Source: Blastomussa wellsi (taxonomy: Eukaryota > Cnidaria > Anthozoa > Scleractinia > Plerogyridae). Taken from it: DNA of 64,000 nucleotides. The notes below the pieces were generated by a model. The model was not told where the DNA came from, did not search any database, and saw only the letters and a program-made list of their open reading frames with translations. The stretch covers positions 13,836,419 through 13,900,418 of the forward strand of contig OX393565.1 of NCBI GenBank assembly GCA_947652115.1, given 5' to 3'. Shown here piece by piece: positions 1-60,381 of this stretch (its first letter is position 1; each line of letters opens with the position of its first letter). Position numbers and translations under genes: made by a program.

Positions 1-22
1 GGACCAGCTGCACCTCTCCGCT

Positions 23-1278
23 CTATTTGGGATTCAACACGGGACTGTCCAAACATCCGTTGGCCGCGTTGTCAAATACGAACAGCGTGCTGTTCCTGCT
101 TTGTCCCCATTCCTCGCTCCTCACCATGTTTCCTTTCTTTCGGCACAGACACCACGTGGCTTGCAGGAACCTGAAGTATCCTCTCATATCCTTGCTGTCG
201 TCGTCGTGCACCAGTTCCAACGTCTCGTACGGGTACTCTTCTCCTCTCACCAATTGGCGAATGCTGCTCAAACCGAATTTCTGGAAATTGAAGGTGTTGG
301 TGACCAATGTGCCGGTGAAAGCCGCCGTTGACACCATACCCACCACCAAGCGATTGGGGATGCGTCCTTGAAACAGATTGTTGATCTCGAAGCGTTGTTG
401 GTTGCCTTGCATGTTGTAGGTCCTGATTTCGCCTCTCACGGTGGTGTAGCTGACGGGTTTCCTGGTCGTTCTTTTTTTTTTTCCAATTCCAAGTACACGG
501 AGGGATTGAGTCTCAGTTGACAGAGGTACAGTCTGACTTTGACGTCTTGGCTGGTGAGTCGAGCCGCAGCTCTCCCTGCGACACCCACGGTGAACAGATC
601 TGGGTTGTTGAAGTACATCTGGATCTGGAGTTGCACGCCTGGCACCAAGAACTTGTCCATGTGAAACACTTCGATGTGGGGCGTGAAGCGCAACACGTGC
701 ACGGTACCTCCCAGGTACTTGGCTCTTTCGGCTTTCAGGGCTTTCACGGTTTCTTGTTGAGTGGTAGTCAGAGCTTCGAAGTCGGCGTGAGGCGCGGCAT
801 CGTCCAGGTTGTTGGCCGTCAACGTGTTGGGACAGTCGATGCCGTTGTACCAGCCTTGAGGTTTCAAGATGGTGTCGCCGTCGTCTCTGTCGTGGTTCAG
901 CAACGTTTCGAGGTAGGCCTTGTAATGGTACGTGTCGGTCTGAGGACTGATGAAGGTTCCGTTGAGTTTGACGTTGACCTGTTTAAACAAGGTGTGTGCC
1001 AAGTTGTTGACGGGAAACACGTCGTCTGCCGCTGCGTAATTGGTACCGTCCGCCGCTTTCTTCAACCTCAATTCCACTTCGAAGGAACTGCGACTCAAAT
1101 CGATGTAATCTTCTTGCGGATCGACCTGAAAGTCCACGGGGTTGATTCCTGTGGTAAAGGTCTGGATGGGCACCATGCGAAAACTGGAGATGCTGACATC
1201 GGTGGGTGGGACGCGGAACAGATCCAATTTGGGATTGGACACGCCCGCCGATCCGGTCAGAGGCACGAGATCTGTCAT
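23..1278 (-). pseudogene. Major-capsid-like protein of a Polinton/adintovirus-like element (F54H12.2-like family), frameshifted
   Basis: Two adjoining minus-strand frames read as one protein. The first runs from an ATG at 1276-1278 to about 480; the second continues from about 440 to a TAG at 23-25, giving roughly 415 residues. The N-terminal half shows LDLFRVPPTDVSI, then EDYIDLSRS and VNNLAHTLFKQVNVKLNGT, which I recognise as the 'uncharacterized protein F54H12.2-like' family found in many cnidarian and other invertebrate genomes. Its place beside a protein-primed DNA polymerase suggests a double-jelly-roll major capsid protein. That role is inferred from family and context; no fold can be computed here. 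The frame changes at an A-rich homopolymer on the coding strand (plus-strand T run near 470-482). The start at 1278 is chosen because similarity begins there and a TATA box lies about 55 bp upstream; the open frame extends to 1491 but overlaps the neighbouring gene's end. It could still be a different virion protein. Confidence 0.7.
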
Positions 1279-1330
1279 CGTTTTCGTTTGCGTTGACGTC
1301 TGGGAATGAACGTTCCTCCGCGTTGACCTC

Positions 1331-1342
1331 GCTTTTTTATAG
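1331..1342 (-). promoter_or_regulatory. TATA box upstream of the capsid-like gene
   Basis: On the minus strand the sequence reads CCTATAAAAAAGC, a consensus TATA element, about 55 bp before the chosen ATG at 1278. It lies inside the open frame that extends upstream, which supports the shorter start. Inference from sequence only. Confidence 0.5.
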
Positions 1343-1480
1343 GATACTGTCACTGCAGTTGTTTCACCAAGTCGGTCCAAGGTAATCGAACGGCGCCGGC
1401 GGCACCGGACCAAAGCGTCCCACCTCGTTGACTTATTTTCCTTATCCGTTTCACGCGTCTGGAATAGATGGGATTCATCA

Positions 1481-2065
1481 TCACGAACCAAACAGATCGT
1501 TGAGGCCTCTCTTGAGTCTCTTGCTGGCTTCTCTTTCTATCGTACGTTTCACCGTGCGTTTCGCTCCTCTCTTGGCTCCGGCCACGGCAGCGGAAATGTT
1601 GACGGGTAGACCCAACGGACCCCTTTTTAAACCTCGCCAACCTTCTCGGGTGGTGGAGGAAAGGATGTCTTTGAAGAAACCTGTGCCGTCTTGGTCGGGT
1701 ACGTAGCGCGTCAAACTACCTCCTCTCATTCTCGTTTGAAATGCAACGTTAAGAGGGTTCTGCCTCCACCGAATTTCGCCAACGTTCCGTTCGTCTCGGA
1801 CACTTGCGTTTCGATAATGTCCAACGTGTCCTTGCGCACCGGAATATATTGTACGTGGAGCGGTTCGAAGTAGGCGTTGCCTCGTTCTTTTCTCACGTAG
1901 TTGACTTCTCGCAATAGATCGCAATAGATCGACTTGATCGCCCACCACGGAACTCTGTGCCACGTCCGAGTACACGATCAACGAACGCGATGCCTCTCCT
2001 ATCACTTTTTGAAAGGCTCTATTGAAGTTGACGAATCGCCAATTGCACAAGCAACTCACTTGCCC
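1481..2065 (-). pseudogene. Second structural-protein-like gene of the viral block (basic C-terminus), frameshifted
   Basis: A minus-strand reading frame directly upstream of the capsid-like gene. The N-terminal part (about 2059-1935) and C-terminal part (about 1740-1481) share one frame. The middle (1914-1726; FEPLHVQYIPVR, then LAKFGGGRTLLTLHF) is in another frame. The first switch coincides with a 10-bp direct duplication (GCAATAGATC twice, 1911-1930). The second lies near 1735. The C-terminus is strongly basic (AKRGAKRTVKRTIEREASKR) and ends in NDLFGS. The position next to the capsid gene and the 'TLHF' block recall minor capsid or penton-like proteins of Polinton-type elements, but I am not certain of the role. 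No ATG start is visible: the frame opens with GTG at 2059 and continues to about 2065, where the polymerase remnant begins on the other strand. The true N-terminus may have been deleted. Confidence 0.5.
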
Positions 2066-5000
2066 CCAAACAGATCCTCCTCAAGGTCGACCACCACTAC
2101 CACGGTTGCAACTCTTTCAGCGGGTTCCTGTCCAAGTCGTATTACTGCCACGACTGCGATCGAGGCTACGATCACGACGACATCAACCATCATCCGTGTA
2201 AGGGCAAATGGTGCCGTTCTTGCGAGAAGACCAAGTGCCCGGACTTTACCTAGGCCAAAGCTGATCTTCCACCCGGTACGTTCCCTCAACCATCTCTTTC
2301 CTGCAACCTATGCTATCGTCGTTTCTTTGGACAGACCTGCTTCTCTTCTCATCTGAAAGACACCAAGACGTGCCGTTCTTTGTGCGCAACCAAGAAAAAG
2401 TGCCTTTCCTGTTGCAAGACCTACGACGCTGTCTCCAAAGAAAAGAAACGTGGACAACCGAGGTGTAAACACAAGTGCGGGTGGGACAAGTGCCCCTTCT
2501 GCGAAAAAGAGGTGGAGCTGGCATCCCACAAATGCTACATCCAACCCTTGGACCCTGAGGAGGACGAGCCCAAATTGATGAAGATACCATTGGTCGAAGT
2601 GGGTACGCGCGCCATCGTGGAGATGGATGAGGACGGTCAGGCGTGGGTGGAAAAACCGCGACCCCTCTTCGTGTACGCGGACTACGAAGCCGTCACCGAC
2701 GCAGACGGTGTGCAAACGCCCATCCTGGTCTGTATGGAAACAGAGGACGAGGACGACACCCTCACATTCTACGGTACCAACTGTACGGAGGAGTTCGTGG
2801 AACATCTAGACAGTCTCACGGTCGATGACTACGGCGACGAGCGCAGAGTCATCTGCGTGTTCCACAATTTCAAAGGCTATGACGGCATGTTCGTCCTACA
2901 ATACTTGTATGCCACTCATCGTGCCGTGGAACAGCAGATATGTCTCGGAACCAAAGTCCTCTCCCTCTCGACTGGGTACATCACCTTTAAAGACTCCCTC
3001 TGCTTTTTACCATTCCCACTCTCGGCCTTTCCAGACACCTTCGGAATCACCGAACAATGCAAGGGCTTCTTCCCTCACTTGTTCAATACGTTGGCGAACC
3101 AGGACTACGAGGGACCCATGCCACCAGCTGCCACTTACGACCCTGAAGGCATGCCTGCCAAGGTGAAAGCTGCGGTCGAGGCGTGGTACGCTGACAAGGT
3201 GGACAACAGCTACAACTTCAATTTCCAAACCGAGAATGAAAGCGTACTGCCACTCGGACGTAAAACTACTCAAGGCAGGCTGTCAAAAGTTCCAGGAGGA
3301 GTTTGAAGAGAAAGCCGAGTTCAAGCCGATGGAGAAGTGTATCACCATCGCCTCGGCCTGCAATCGCTACTGGCGGAAAAAAACAGCTTCCAAAAAACAC
3401 CATCGCCGTAGAACCTCCTAGCGGCTGGCATGGCGCGACCTCCAACCAATCCATCAAGGCTCTCAAGTGGTTGGCGTGGCAAGAGCACAGATTGAGAGCG
3501 AATGCTTCTCCGTCCTGCGAACAACAAGGGGACCACATACGACACGCCTTCAACGGTGGTGAAGTGCGCGTGTTCGCCCCGGCCCATTCCTATCTGGTCG
3601 ACGGGTTCGATCAAATCACCAGCACGGTCTACGAGTTCCACGGATGTTTGTGGCACGGCTGTCCCACTTGCTTTCCACACCGACATCAACAGAGCATAGT
3701 GAGCGATCGTACCTTTGGCGAACTCAAGGATACAATCTGGTCATCGTATGGGAATGCGAGTGGGACAGGAATGTACAGACGGACACGGCCCTTCAAGCCT
3801 TCCTGTCCACCATCCACGTAGAGGAACCCCTCCAACCACGGGACGCGTTCTTCGGTGGACGCACCAATGCCGTCACCCTTTACTCGTGTGTGGACAAGAC
3901 CCAAGGGGAACGCATAAAGTCCTCTATGCCGTTCTTGCGTAGAGACGGAAATGTCCAAACCGTTCGTGGACCGTTCCTGCGTTTGCTCTCACAATGACGA
4001 AGAACGCATGCTAACCGGTACGTGGTGTACGCCCGAGCTCGAAAAGGCCCTAGAGATGGGTTACACTATCATCACCATCCACGAAGTGTGGCACTTTCGC
4101 TCAGAACAGCGCAAGACGGAGCTCTTTGCCAACTTCGTAAACACCTGGTTGAAGGCCAAGCAAGAATCGGCGGGATATCATCGTGGTGTCACCACCCCCC
4201 AACAACAGCAAGAGTACGTAGCCAACTACGAGGAGCACGAGGGTATCTCGCTGGACCCGTCCCTCATAACGAAGAATCCTGGCCGAAAAGCAACGGCCAA
4301 ACTCATGTTGAACTCGTTCTGGGGCAAATTCGGGGAAAACCTGGACAAACCAACAACCATTGCCATCTCAACACCTGCCTCGCTCTTCGAAGCCGTCTCC
4401 AATCCTCTGTGGAACATTAACCAGATCCGCATCTGCAACGAGGAGTTGTTAGAAGTAGTTTACACCAACATCGCTTCGAACCAAATAGACAACGGGAAGA
4501 GAAACGTGTTTGTAGCAGCCTTCACCACCTGCTGGGCACGTCTAAAACTCTACTCGTACCTAGAGAAGCTCACCACCCAAGTCATCTACTTCGACACCTA
4601 CTCTGTGGTTTACAAGTGGAAACCGGGTCTCGTCGACATTCCCTTGGGTGACTACCTCGGAGACACGCCCGACGAGCTGGAAGACCACAGACGTCCTGAC
4701 GACTACATCACAGAGTTCGTGTCGGGTGGCCCTAAAAACTACGGCTTCGTGTCCGACCAGGGTCAAGTCTGCTGCAAGGTGCGAGGGTTTTCCTTGAAAT
4801 CCGTACGTTGTTCCGCGCAACTAAACTTCTCGATCCTGAAAAGAAACCTGCTGCAGGAACTAACAGATCCACAAGGGGATCGCAGAGATGTGGAGGTAAC
4901 CAACCCGCACTTTTTCACACGGGATCCTGCCACGAAACGCCTGAAAGTATCACCGAGAACAAAACAGTACGGTCTAGTCTTCGACAAGAGGGTGGTCGAC

Positions 5001-5090
5001 TTAGAAACCTTCACGTCCTACCCGTACGGCTACAAGCAGGACTTGGACGAGCACGACGTGGAGATGGCAGAGCTCCTTTGCAATTTGTAA
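2066..5090 (+). pseudogene. Protein-primed family B DNA polymerase (DNA_pol_B_2 type), inactivated
   Basis: Plus-strand remnant ending at TAA 5088-5090. In order: a Cys/His-rich zinc-binding-like region (about 2120-2530, many CxxC pairs); exonuclease motif I (VYADYEA, near 2670); exonuclease motif II (FHNFKGYDGMF, near 2860); exonuclease motif III (YCHSDVKLL, near 3245); an FFGGRTNAV block (near 3850); polymerase motif B (KLMLNSFWGKFGE, near 4300); and motif C (YFDTYSVVY, near 4590). Breaks: an in-frame TAG at 2251-2253; frame changes near 3238, in the A run at 3376-3382, near 3715 and near 3930. The motif A region (DxxSLYP) is absent between the FFGGRTNA block and the PLCRSC block. Motif C has Tyr (TAC, 4599-4601) where the family has the second catalytic Asp. 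Polymerases of this type replicate Polintons, adintoviruses and related linear dsDNA elements. Family assignment is secure; this copy cannot be active. Confidence 0.85.
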
Positions 5091-5290
5091 ACATTGTAAA
5101 TATCGTTGCGTTTAATTTGTAAATAGTTCCGGCGACAACGAGTCGGGGTGGCACCCCGATGATACCCTTTTCCGGTCTTTTCGCTAGGTCAGGGATCCCA
5201 ACACGAGTCGCGGGTAACAAATCCCCGAGGAGTGCCCCATCTAGCGAAAGGACTGGAAAATAATACGCTCCCTTGTGGAGTGGGGGACCG
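5091..5290. other. Hairpin-rich intergenic segment after the polymerase remnant
   Basis: The polymerase stop is followed by a perfect short palindrome (CGGGGTGGCACCCCG, near 5144-5158) and a larger stem. TTTTCCGGTCTTTTCGCTAG at 5168-5187 pairs with its near-complement at 5241-5260 across a 53-base loop. This may act in 3'-end formation or replication; the function is unknown. Confidence 0.5.
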
Positions 5291-5720
5291 GAAAGCCATT
5301 ACGTCATCTCGTTGCTGATTGGTTCCGCCGTATCGAGGCCGTGACGTCATCTCGTCGCTGATTGGTCCGTTCCACCTCGAGGCTGTCTCTACCCATATAA
5401 TGCCGCGCTCAGCAACATTCTTCCTTTTTACATGGCCCCTTTACAGTCAGGACCTCTGCGCTCCACGCGTCTACGCAGTGACGTCATCCCATTATCGATT
5501 TTTATCGGTTACGGCTCGCCCTGGAAATCCGTGAGACGGGTCCAGATCCTCTGTCGAGGTCTGGGGCGCGGTTTTCCACTCATGGGCGCCGCCATCTTGG
5601 AACTACGACCGCTAAAAAAAGAATTGCTCATGGGTAATTTTGTGAGACGCTTTCTGATTGGTCGAGACGCGTCACGTGTGCTGTATGCTGCTCTGTGATT
5701 GGTTACGGACCAAATGACCG
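5291..5720 (+). promoter_or_regulatory. CRE/CCAAT-box control region
   Basis: TGACGTCAT-type CRE sites occur at about 5300 (partial), 5341 and 5478. Each of the first two is followed by GCTGATTGGT, an inverted CCAAT box; further ATTGGT motifs lie near 5655 and 5697. A TATA-like CATATAATG is at 5394-5402. The first two CRE-CCAAT units form a direct repeat of about 41 bp (5298-5338 and 5339-5379). This looks like an RNA polymerase II control region for the downstream ORF(s). An 88-codon ORF starting at ATG 5432, about 35 bp after the TATA-like motif, overlaps it; I could not tell whether it is real. Confidence 0.5.
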
Positions 5721-5763
5721 CCCTTTACTACTCGTCAACACGGGCAACAACACGCAAGGCACC

Positions 5764-6318
5764 ATGGAGGTGATTCGATTGGATAGGCATCACATAGGGA
5801 TCGAAGTCCAAGATTACCCTTTGGGTGGAGTGAGGATTTCTTTAAACATTCACACCGAACGACTCTTTTACATGTTTGGACGACGAGTCTTTTTCGACGT
5901 GGGGGCCTGGCTGAAAGACCCTGCTCCTGTGCTGCGATACGCCATCCAAGGATTTCCCGTGTACGTTTTTGCCCTAGAACCGGATCGGTGGTTGATGCAA
6001 GTAGGAACAGATAGGTACGTGCGATTTGATTACGGAGTGGAAGAGGTGATGGGGGCCCACCTCCTTACAAAGGGAGGAAGTATGATACTGCCCTCGCTGG
6101 AGTCACCCATTGGAGAACAAGTGACTTTATCCAACACCGATTTGAGCAAGTGTTTTGCCGAAGTGGACAGTGTAGGATTGAGCATGACGGGCGAGCAGCA
6201 GCGACACACATTGGCAGTGATCCCCTTTCAGAGGCTAATATTACTAGTGATATGTGTATCCCCTCAAAAAGCGGCCAGTTGTAAGTGTATCCCCCACCCC
6301 CATCCCCTCCAAAAATAA
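5764..6318 (+). CDS. Unrecognised protein in the viral block
   Basis: Plus-strand ORF of 184 codons. I start it at ATG 5764, which sits in a strong Kozak context (GCACCATGG), rather than at the upstream in-frame ATG at 5695, which lies inside the CCAAT-rich region. The first ~155 residues have normal-looking protein composition (GGVRISLNIHTERLFYMFG, FALEPDRWLMQVGTDRY). The last ~30 residues (after about 6230) look like read-through into non-coding, proline-coding repeat. I do not recognise the family. There is no signal peptide or membrane segment apart from a weak hydrophobic stretch near the end. Its position after the control region and in the GC-rich block suggests it belongs to the virus-like element. 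Confidence 0.45.
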   Translation: MEVIRLDRHHIGIEVQDYPLGGVRISLNIHTERLFYMFGRRVFFDVGAWLKDPAPVLRYAIQGFPVYVFALEPDRWLMQVGTDRYVRFDYGVEEVMGAHLLTKGGSMILPSLESPIGEQVTLSNTDLSKCFAEVDSVGLSMTGEQQRHTLAVIPFQRLILLVICVSPQKAASCKCIPHPHPLQK

Positions 6319-7198
6319 ACGAATCCCCTGCGTGAAAACAATGAATCCCCTGAATCCCCTGCGTGAAAACAATGAAACAAACAACAGGAACAATGCCCCT
6401 AGCCTCTACAACAATAGAAACTGCTACCAGTTGAATTACAAGCTTACGAGAGCTGCTACACCACCGTCTTTTTAAGCTTAACAATTTCCATTTAAGCAAA
6501 GATAAAACTATAAACGTGAGACTTATCAGCGAATAACTAACACAAGCAAGCACCTTGGCCACCTTGTTATTCCATTGCTTTCTGTCGGGCCAGTTGCCAA
6601 CGGGACACTGATCAAGCAACACGGAGACATCCGTGCGGGAACCCACGACAATTTACGCGGATTCGCGCGAGTATATGACATGGAGGGTGGCGCAATTTGT
6701 TCTAAAAATAGCAAGGTTGTCCCATATCATTGGTGCGCGCGTATCCCATACGTACGGTCTCCAACCCGATTATGGCTCCTGGTAGCACGTAACAGTAAAA
6801 CTGACAAACTAGTGGCCCTCTAACCTAACTTAATACAAAATAAAAAATACGTTTCTTAGCGGAGCTCGCAGCGCGCGAAGTAGGTACTTGGTGTAGTTTT
6901 TAATCATTAAAGTGCCTGCTGAACATTCACCTTCCGTAATAACGTCGAAGTTTAAAGGGTTGGAGTAACTTTTTGAACAAATTCAGGTACATGTTCCTAT
7001 AGATATCACTATCAAACCACTATATGCTAACTCCATGACGTACCTTTCGCGCGCGAAGCCCGCCAGCGAGGCACCAGCCAGCGAGGTACAGAGAATTTGG
7101 TTATCACCTGACCGAGCGAGCGAGCGCCAGTCCGTACAGATTATGGGGGAGAGGAAGGTAAGTCACATTTTTTTCCTGCGGGGAAGAGAATGCCAATA
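6319..7198. other. Intergenic DNA, no gene recognised
   Basis: Starts with a two-copy direct repeat of a 31-bp unit (GAATCCCCTGCGTGAAAAC core, 6321-6351 and 6352-6376). The rest shows no coding signal I can support. The right boundary of the virus-like element probably lies near the start of this stretch but no terminal repeat is recognisable. Confidence 0.4.
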
Positions 7199-7358
7199 GA
7201 CCAATTCCGATATATTAATATTCTAACATGTCACCGAGGCTTGGGGGAATGAAACAAAAGATTTTGCATCGAGGCTTAGGGATGAATAAATAATTTCTTT
7301 TGTTTTATTCCCCTAAGCCTCGGCGCCATGTTAGAATTTTAATATATCGGAATTGGTC
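7199..7358. mobile_element. MITE with TA target duplication
   Basis: A 160-bp fold-back sequence. GACCAATTCCGATATATTA at the left matches the inverted right end, and similarity continues inward (ATTCTAACATG, then the CCGAGGCTT block). TA dinucleotides at 7197-7198 and 7359-7360 are consistent with a Tc1/mariner-type insertion. No coding capacity. Confidence 0.7.
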
Positions 7359-8184
7359 TATTTAACTAATACAACGACGCAAATTAAAACGTGCGTCGTT
7401 CTGCTTGCTAATTGCCTAAGGATCCCTGGGTAGCGTCGCACCATTGACATCACCTGTGTTGGTAAGTATTGGTTTTGCCTATGCCCCTATTCACGGGACG
7501 GAATTTTGTGCGCAGCTATGCTAAAGATTCTCATTTGGATATGCAGATCAAATAGATCTGCTAGGATCTTGGGATTTCCAATTTTCTATCTTCAGCAATC
7601 TTTTAGTCAGGATTCGAAAAGTGGGGGTCCAAATGGAAAACAAAACAATATTCTGTGGTAGAAGGTTAAGTAAAAGGCCAAAAGAAGGGAGAGCAATAAG
7701 ACAAAATGAACAGAGAAAGTACTTAGTTTACTATAAATTTAATTTCATTGTTAACCTCGTATGCTTTTCGGTAGTTTCCAATTTTACTCAAAATATTACG
7801 AGTGTCTATACAAGCTATGCTAAGTAAGTGAAGGAATATCTCTCCAATGACAAAGAAAGAAACCGCATTGTGGTTGTAGAACTTAAGCATGGATAGACGA
7901 TTCTAATGAAAGTTCTATACTTAAAACTGAGTTAGCGTGGCCGATAAAAAGGTGTGTAGTATTTGGTGGCATCTACTTCTCAGCGCGAATTTTGCAGGAT
8001 ATGAAGGTCACGTGAGCCTCTCCATGGAGTTTTAGCAACGACGAGGGCGACGGCAACGAAAACGTCATTTCAAAATATAACTTCTCGTTTCTGTGACACT
8101 TTCGCAATTATTGAAATTTGTTTAACTTGGAAAATGCTAACGAACTGTCCAGGAACTAAATTACTATGAACAGCGTTAAAGTAA
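7359..8184. other. Intergenic DNA, no gene recognised
   Basis: AT-rich sequence without supportable coding region or RNA gene. A short ORF at 7621-7827 has no recognisable motif. Confidence 0.35.
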
Positions 8185-9111
8185 GGCCCAGGGCAAACGT
8201 CGAATCTTAGCCGAATTTACAGTGCGGACACTCAAACCGTGAACAATTGACATTTATTTTTACACTTTTTGTTATGATTATCCAATGAGAGCTCTTGGCA
8301 TAGACAAAAGGATTATTGTTTTCAGCACCTAAGAAAATTAATTTTTCTGTTTATATGAATGGCTAACGTTAGATAATGGTAAAAAAATGTAAACATAAAT
8401 GTCAAGTGTTCACGGTTCTAGTGTCCTCATTGTAATTCGTCGAACCTATTAGTTTTGAAATAGGTGCATGAATGCTGCGACGTTTGCCGCAGTTAAGTTC
8501 GACTCAAATCAATTGGTTCGACTCAAGCATAAGTTCAACTTGCGAAGTCGGATAATGCGACAGTGGAACGCAGCAAACGTCGTTCTTAACACGCACCGAA
8601 TTCAATTCATAAATCATGCAAATTACAAAATAATTGAGCCGCGCCAGGTCTACCGTACGTACCATACGTTGGTAAACCAACCAAAATTGTATTGGAAGCG
8701 GCGGCAAGACCGACTCAAGACCGTTACTCCATTGTTGTTGCTTGCTAACAAGAGCACGGTCAGACATGCCACTTTGGGCAAAAGCTGTCGTCTCTGATAC
8801 ACTGTTCTCAGAGCTGTACATAGTGATAACCTTCTCTGTCTATTTTTCGCAATTGAATACCAAAGAAAGGCCCGACGAGCTCTGTATTTCACCATTTCAT
8901 CGCTAGGGCAAGTGGCCTAGCAGTAATTAGCCGCACATCGAGTGAATAGCACGGGGACACGTGCTTGTGTCCGTGTTTTAATGAAGTGCATTTGTAAAAT
9001 AGGATCGACGAAGGTTCGACGTTTGCTACCACGCTGGAATAAAGTCGACTCTTTGTTGAACCTGTTTTTGATGTATTCGACGCGACTTTGATTCAACGTT
9101 TGCCCCAGGCC
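8185..9111. mobile_element. PIF/Harbinger-like non-autonomous element (TAA target duplication)
   Basis: Ends are inverted repeats: GGCCCAGGGCAAACGTCGAA at the left matches the complement of TTCAACGTTTGCCCCAGGCC at the right. TAA flanks both sides (8182-8184 and 9112-9114), the 3-bp duplication typical of PIF/Harbinger. The interior (927 bp in all) has repeated TTCGACTC-like motifs and a 109-codon ORF (8468-8797) that does not resemble a transposase. Confidence 0.7.
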
Positions 9112-9766
9112 TAAAGAAAAAGAAAGAAAACTTTGCCGCCACGTTCTCGGGAAAACATAAAATTTAAAACGCACGTGCAGAGCAGAACCTATTGTTTTGT
9201 GGCGTTCTAGTTACCGTCCAAGGTGCTAAAACTCCCTGGAACAACACCAGCGTACCCAAGTTGCTGTGAGAAAACTGCCACTGAACACTGTTTACCTGCA
9301 ACTATCATTTGTGGACCAAGGGAAAGATGAAATAGGGTTGAATGTTCTTTTTGATTTTATCAGGATAAAACAAAAGATACAAAATAAAATAGAATCTACC
9401 TCGAGGAGACTGCAGATCGCTTGGCCTGTGTTGATAAACATATATTGGAAACAACTTGAATTTAATTTACTGCTTAAACAGGCTTAAATGAGACGGAAAC
9501 CTGCGGAAAAGCAAACTAAACAAACAAACAAATGCAATCTGATTTAGTTTAGCGGCAATCTTTCCAAGAAGGAAAACCTGCTAACAGCACCTTTCCTGTC
9601 CCAAAAGCAAATACCAGTAAAAACATTATGTATCCTCCACACAGAAGTGCATACGACCTAGTTACACGGAGCATACTCTATAATTTAGAAACTACGCACT
9701 ATCAGGAGACTCCCGCGCCTGCACCCCTCCCCTAATAACATGATACAAAAAAATCTGCCTTCAGTA
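9112..9766 (-). other. Probable alpha-actinin 3' UTR and downstream DNA
   Basis: Sequence directly downstream of the alpha-actinin stop codon on the minus strand. A possible poly(A) signal, ATTAAA, is at 9461-9466 about 300 nt after the stop. No canonical AATAAA was found closer. The UTR end cannot be fixed from sequence. Confidence 0.35.
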
Positions 9767-59537
<49,771 letters not shown>

Positions 59538-60381
59538 CTGTAACAACAAAACTACATTTTATACACTGAATGCAGTTACAGTTGCAGTTCTGTGAAAGAA
59601 ACAGTATTTATGAGCAGCCAAAATTCTTTGGAATGTGGAAAAAGAGTACAAGTACAAGAAATAAAGTGAAAAACCCCAAATAGACAAAACTGTTTAAATA
59701 TACACTGACATTAAAATTGATAAAAGCTACAATTGAAACAAGGAAAGAAAACTACTCTGGCTATCAGTTCAAAAACAATTTCAGATGATCAAATGACTTG
59801 ATCTATCAGTTTGAAGAAGATTGTCAGCTGTTCGAAAGGTTCGAGCCATCCGTTTGCAAAAAAATGTCAGTTGTTTGGACAGCTAAAGGTAGCAGTATCT
59901 GTTATAAAAATTGTCAGCTCTTCTAATGACTTTTTGTATGTGTTGTTTAAAAACATCCTGTCAATAGTCCTGGTTCTTTTTCTGCTCCTTAGGAAGTCAA
60001 AACCTTCCATTTTGTAAGATTTGATTTTATCGAATTGAGTTCTATTTAAGAGTTTCGCGAAAATGACTGTTTACTTTTGATACACAAATATCAGGGTTTT
60101 TCATTCCCATGGGAATACTCTTCGATACTCTGTCTGCTTGGTCCAAGTCTGCGAGAAGGCATTTGATGAAAAATCGGCAGAGTTTTTGCTCTTTCGCAAT
60201 CATCAAATCCAATCATCATCTTCTTCTTCTTGGAAGACTTCACAAACTGAAAGCTCCTTGCATCTTTGCAGCACGTAATGAATTTATTTGTCTTCTAATT
60301 GCCAATATTTAATGCACGCAAGGCAAATTTGACAGTGCCAAAAAATACTTGTTGGTTGAGAGTTTTGAGTCAATTTAATTG
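59538..60381. other. Alpha-actinin intron sequence upstream of exon a, unassigned
   Basis: No further alpha-actinin exon was found between here and 64000. Short TTTGTCAGCTGTTCGAAAG-like motifs recur near 59820-59920. Confidence 0.35.

Noticed and set aside
517..1296. 259-codon plus-strand ORF opposite the capsid-like gene
   Set aside because: Shadow of the minus-strand gene; composition and motifs belong to the other strand.
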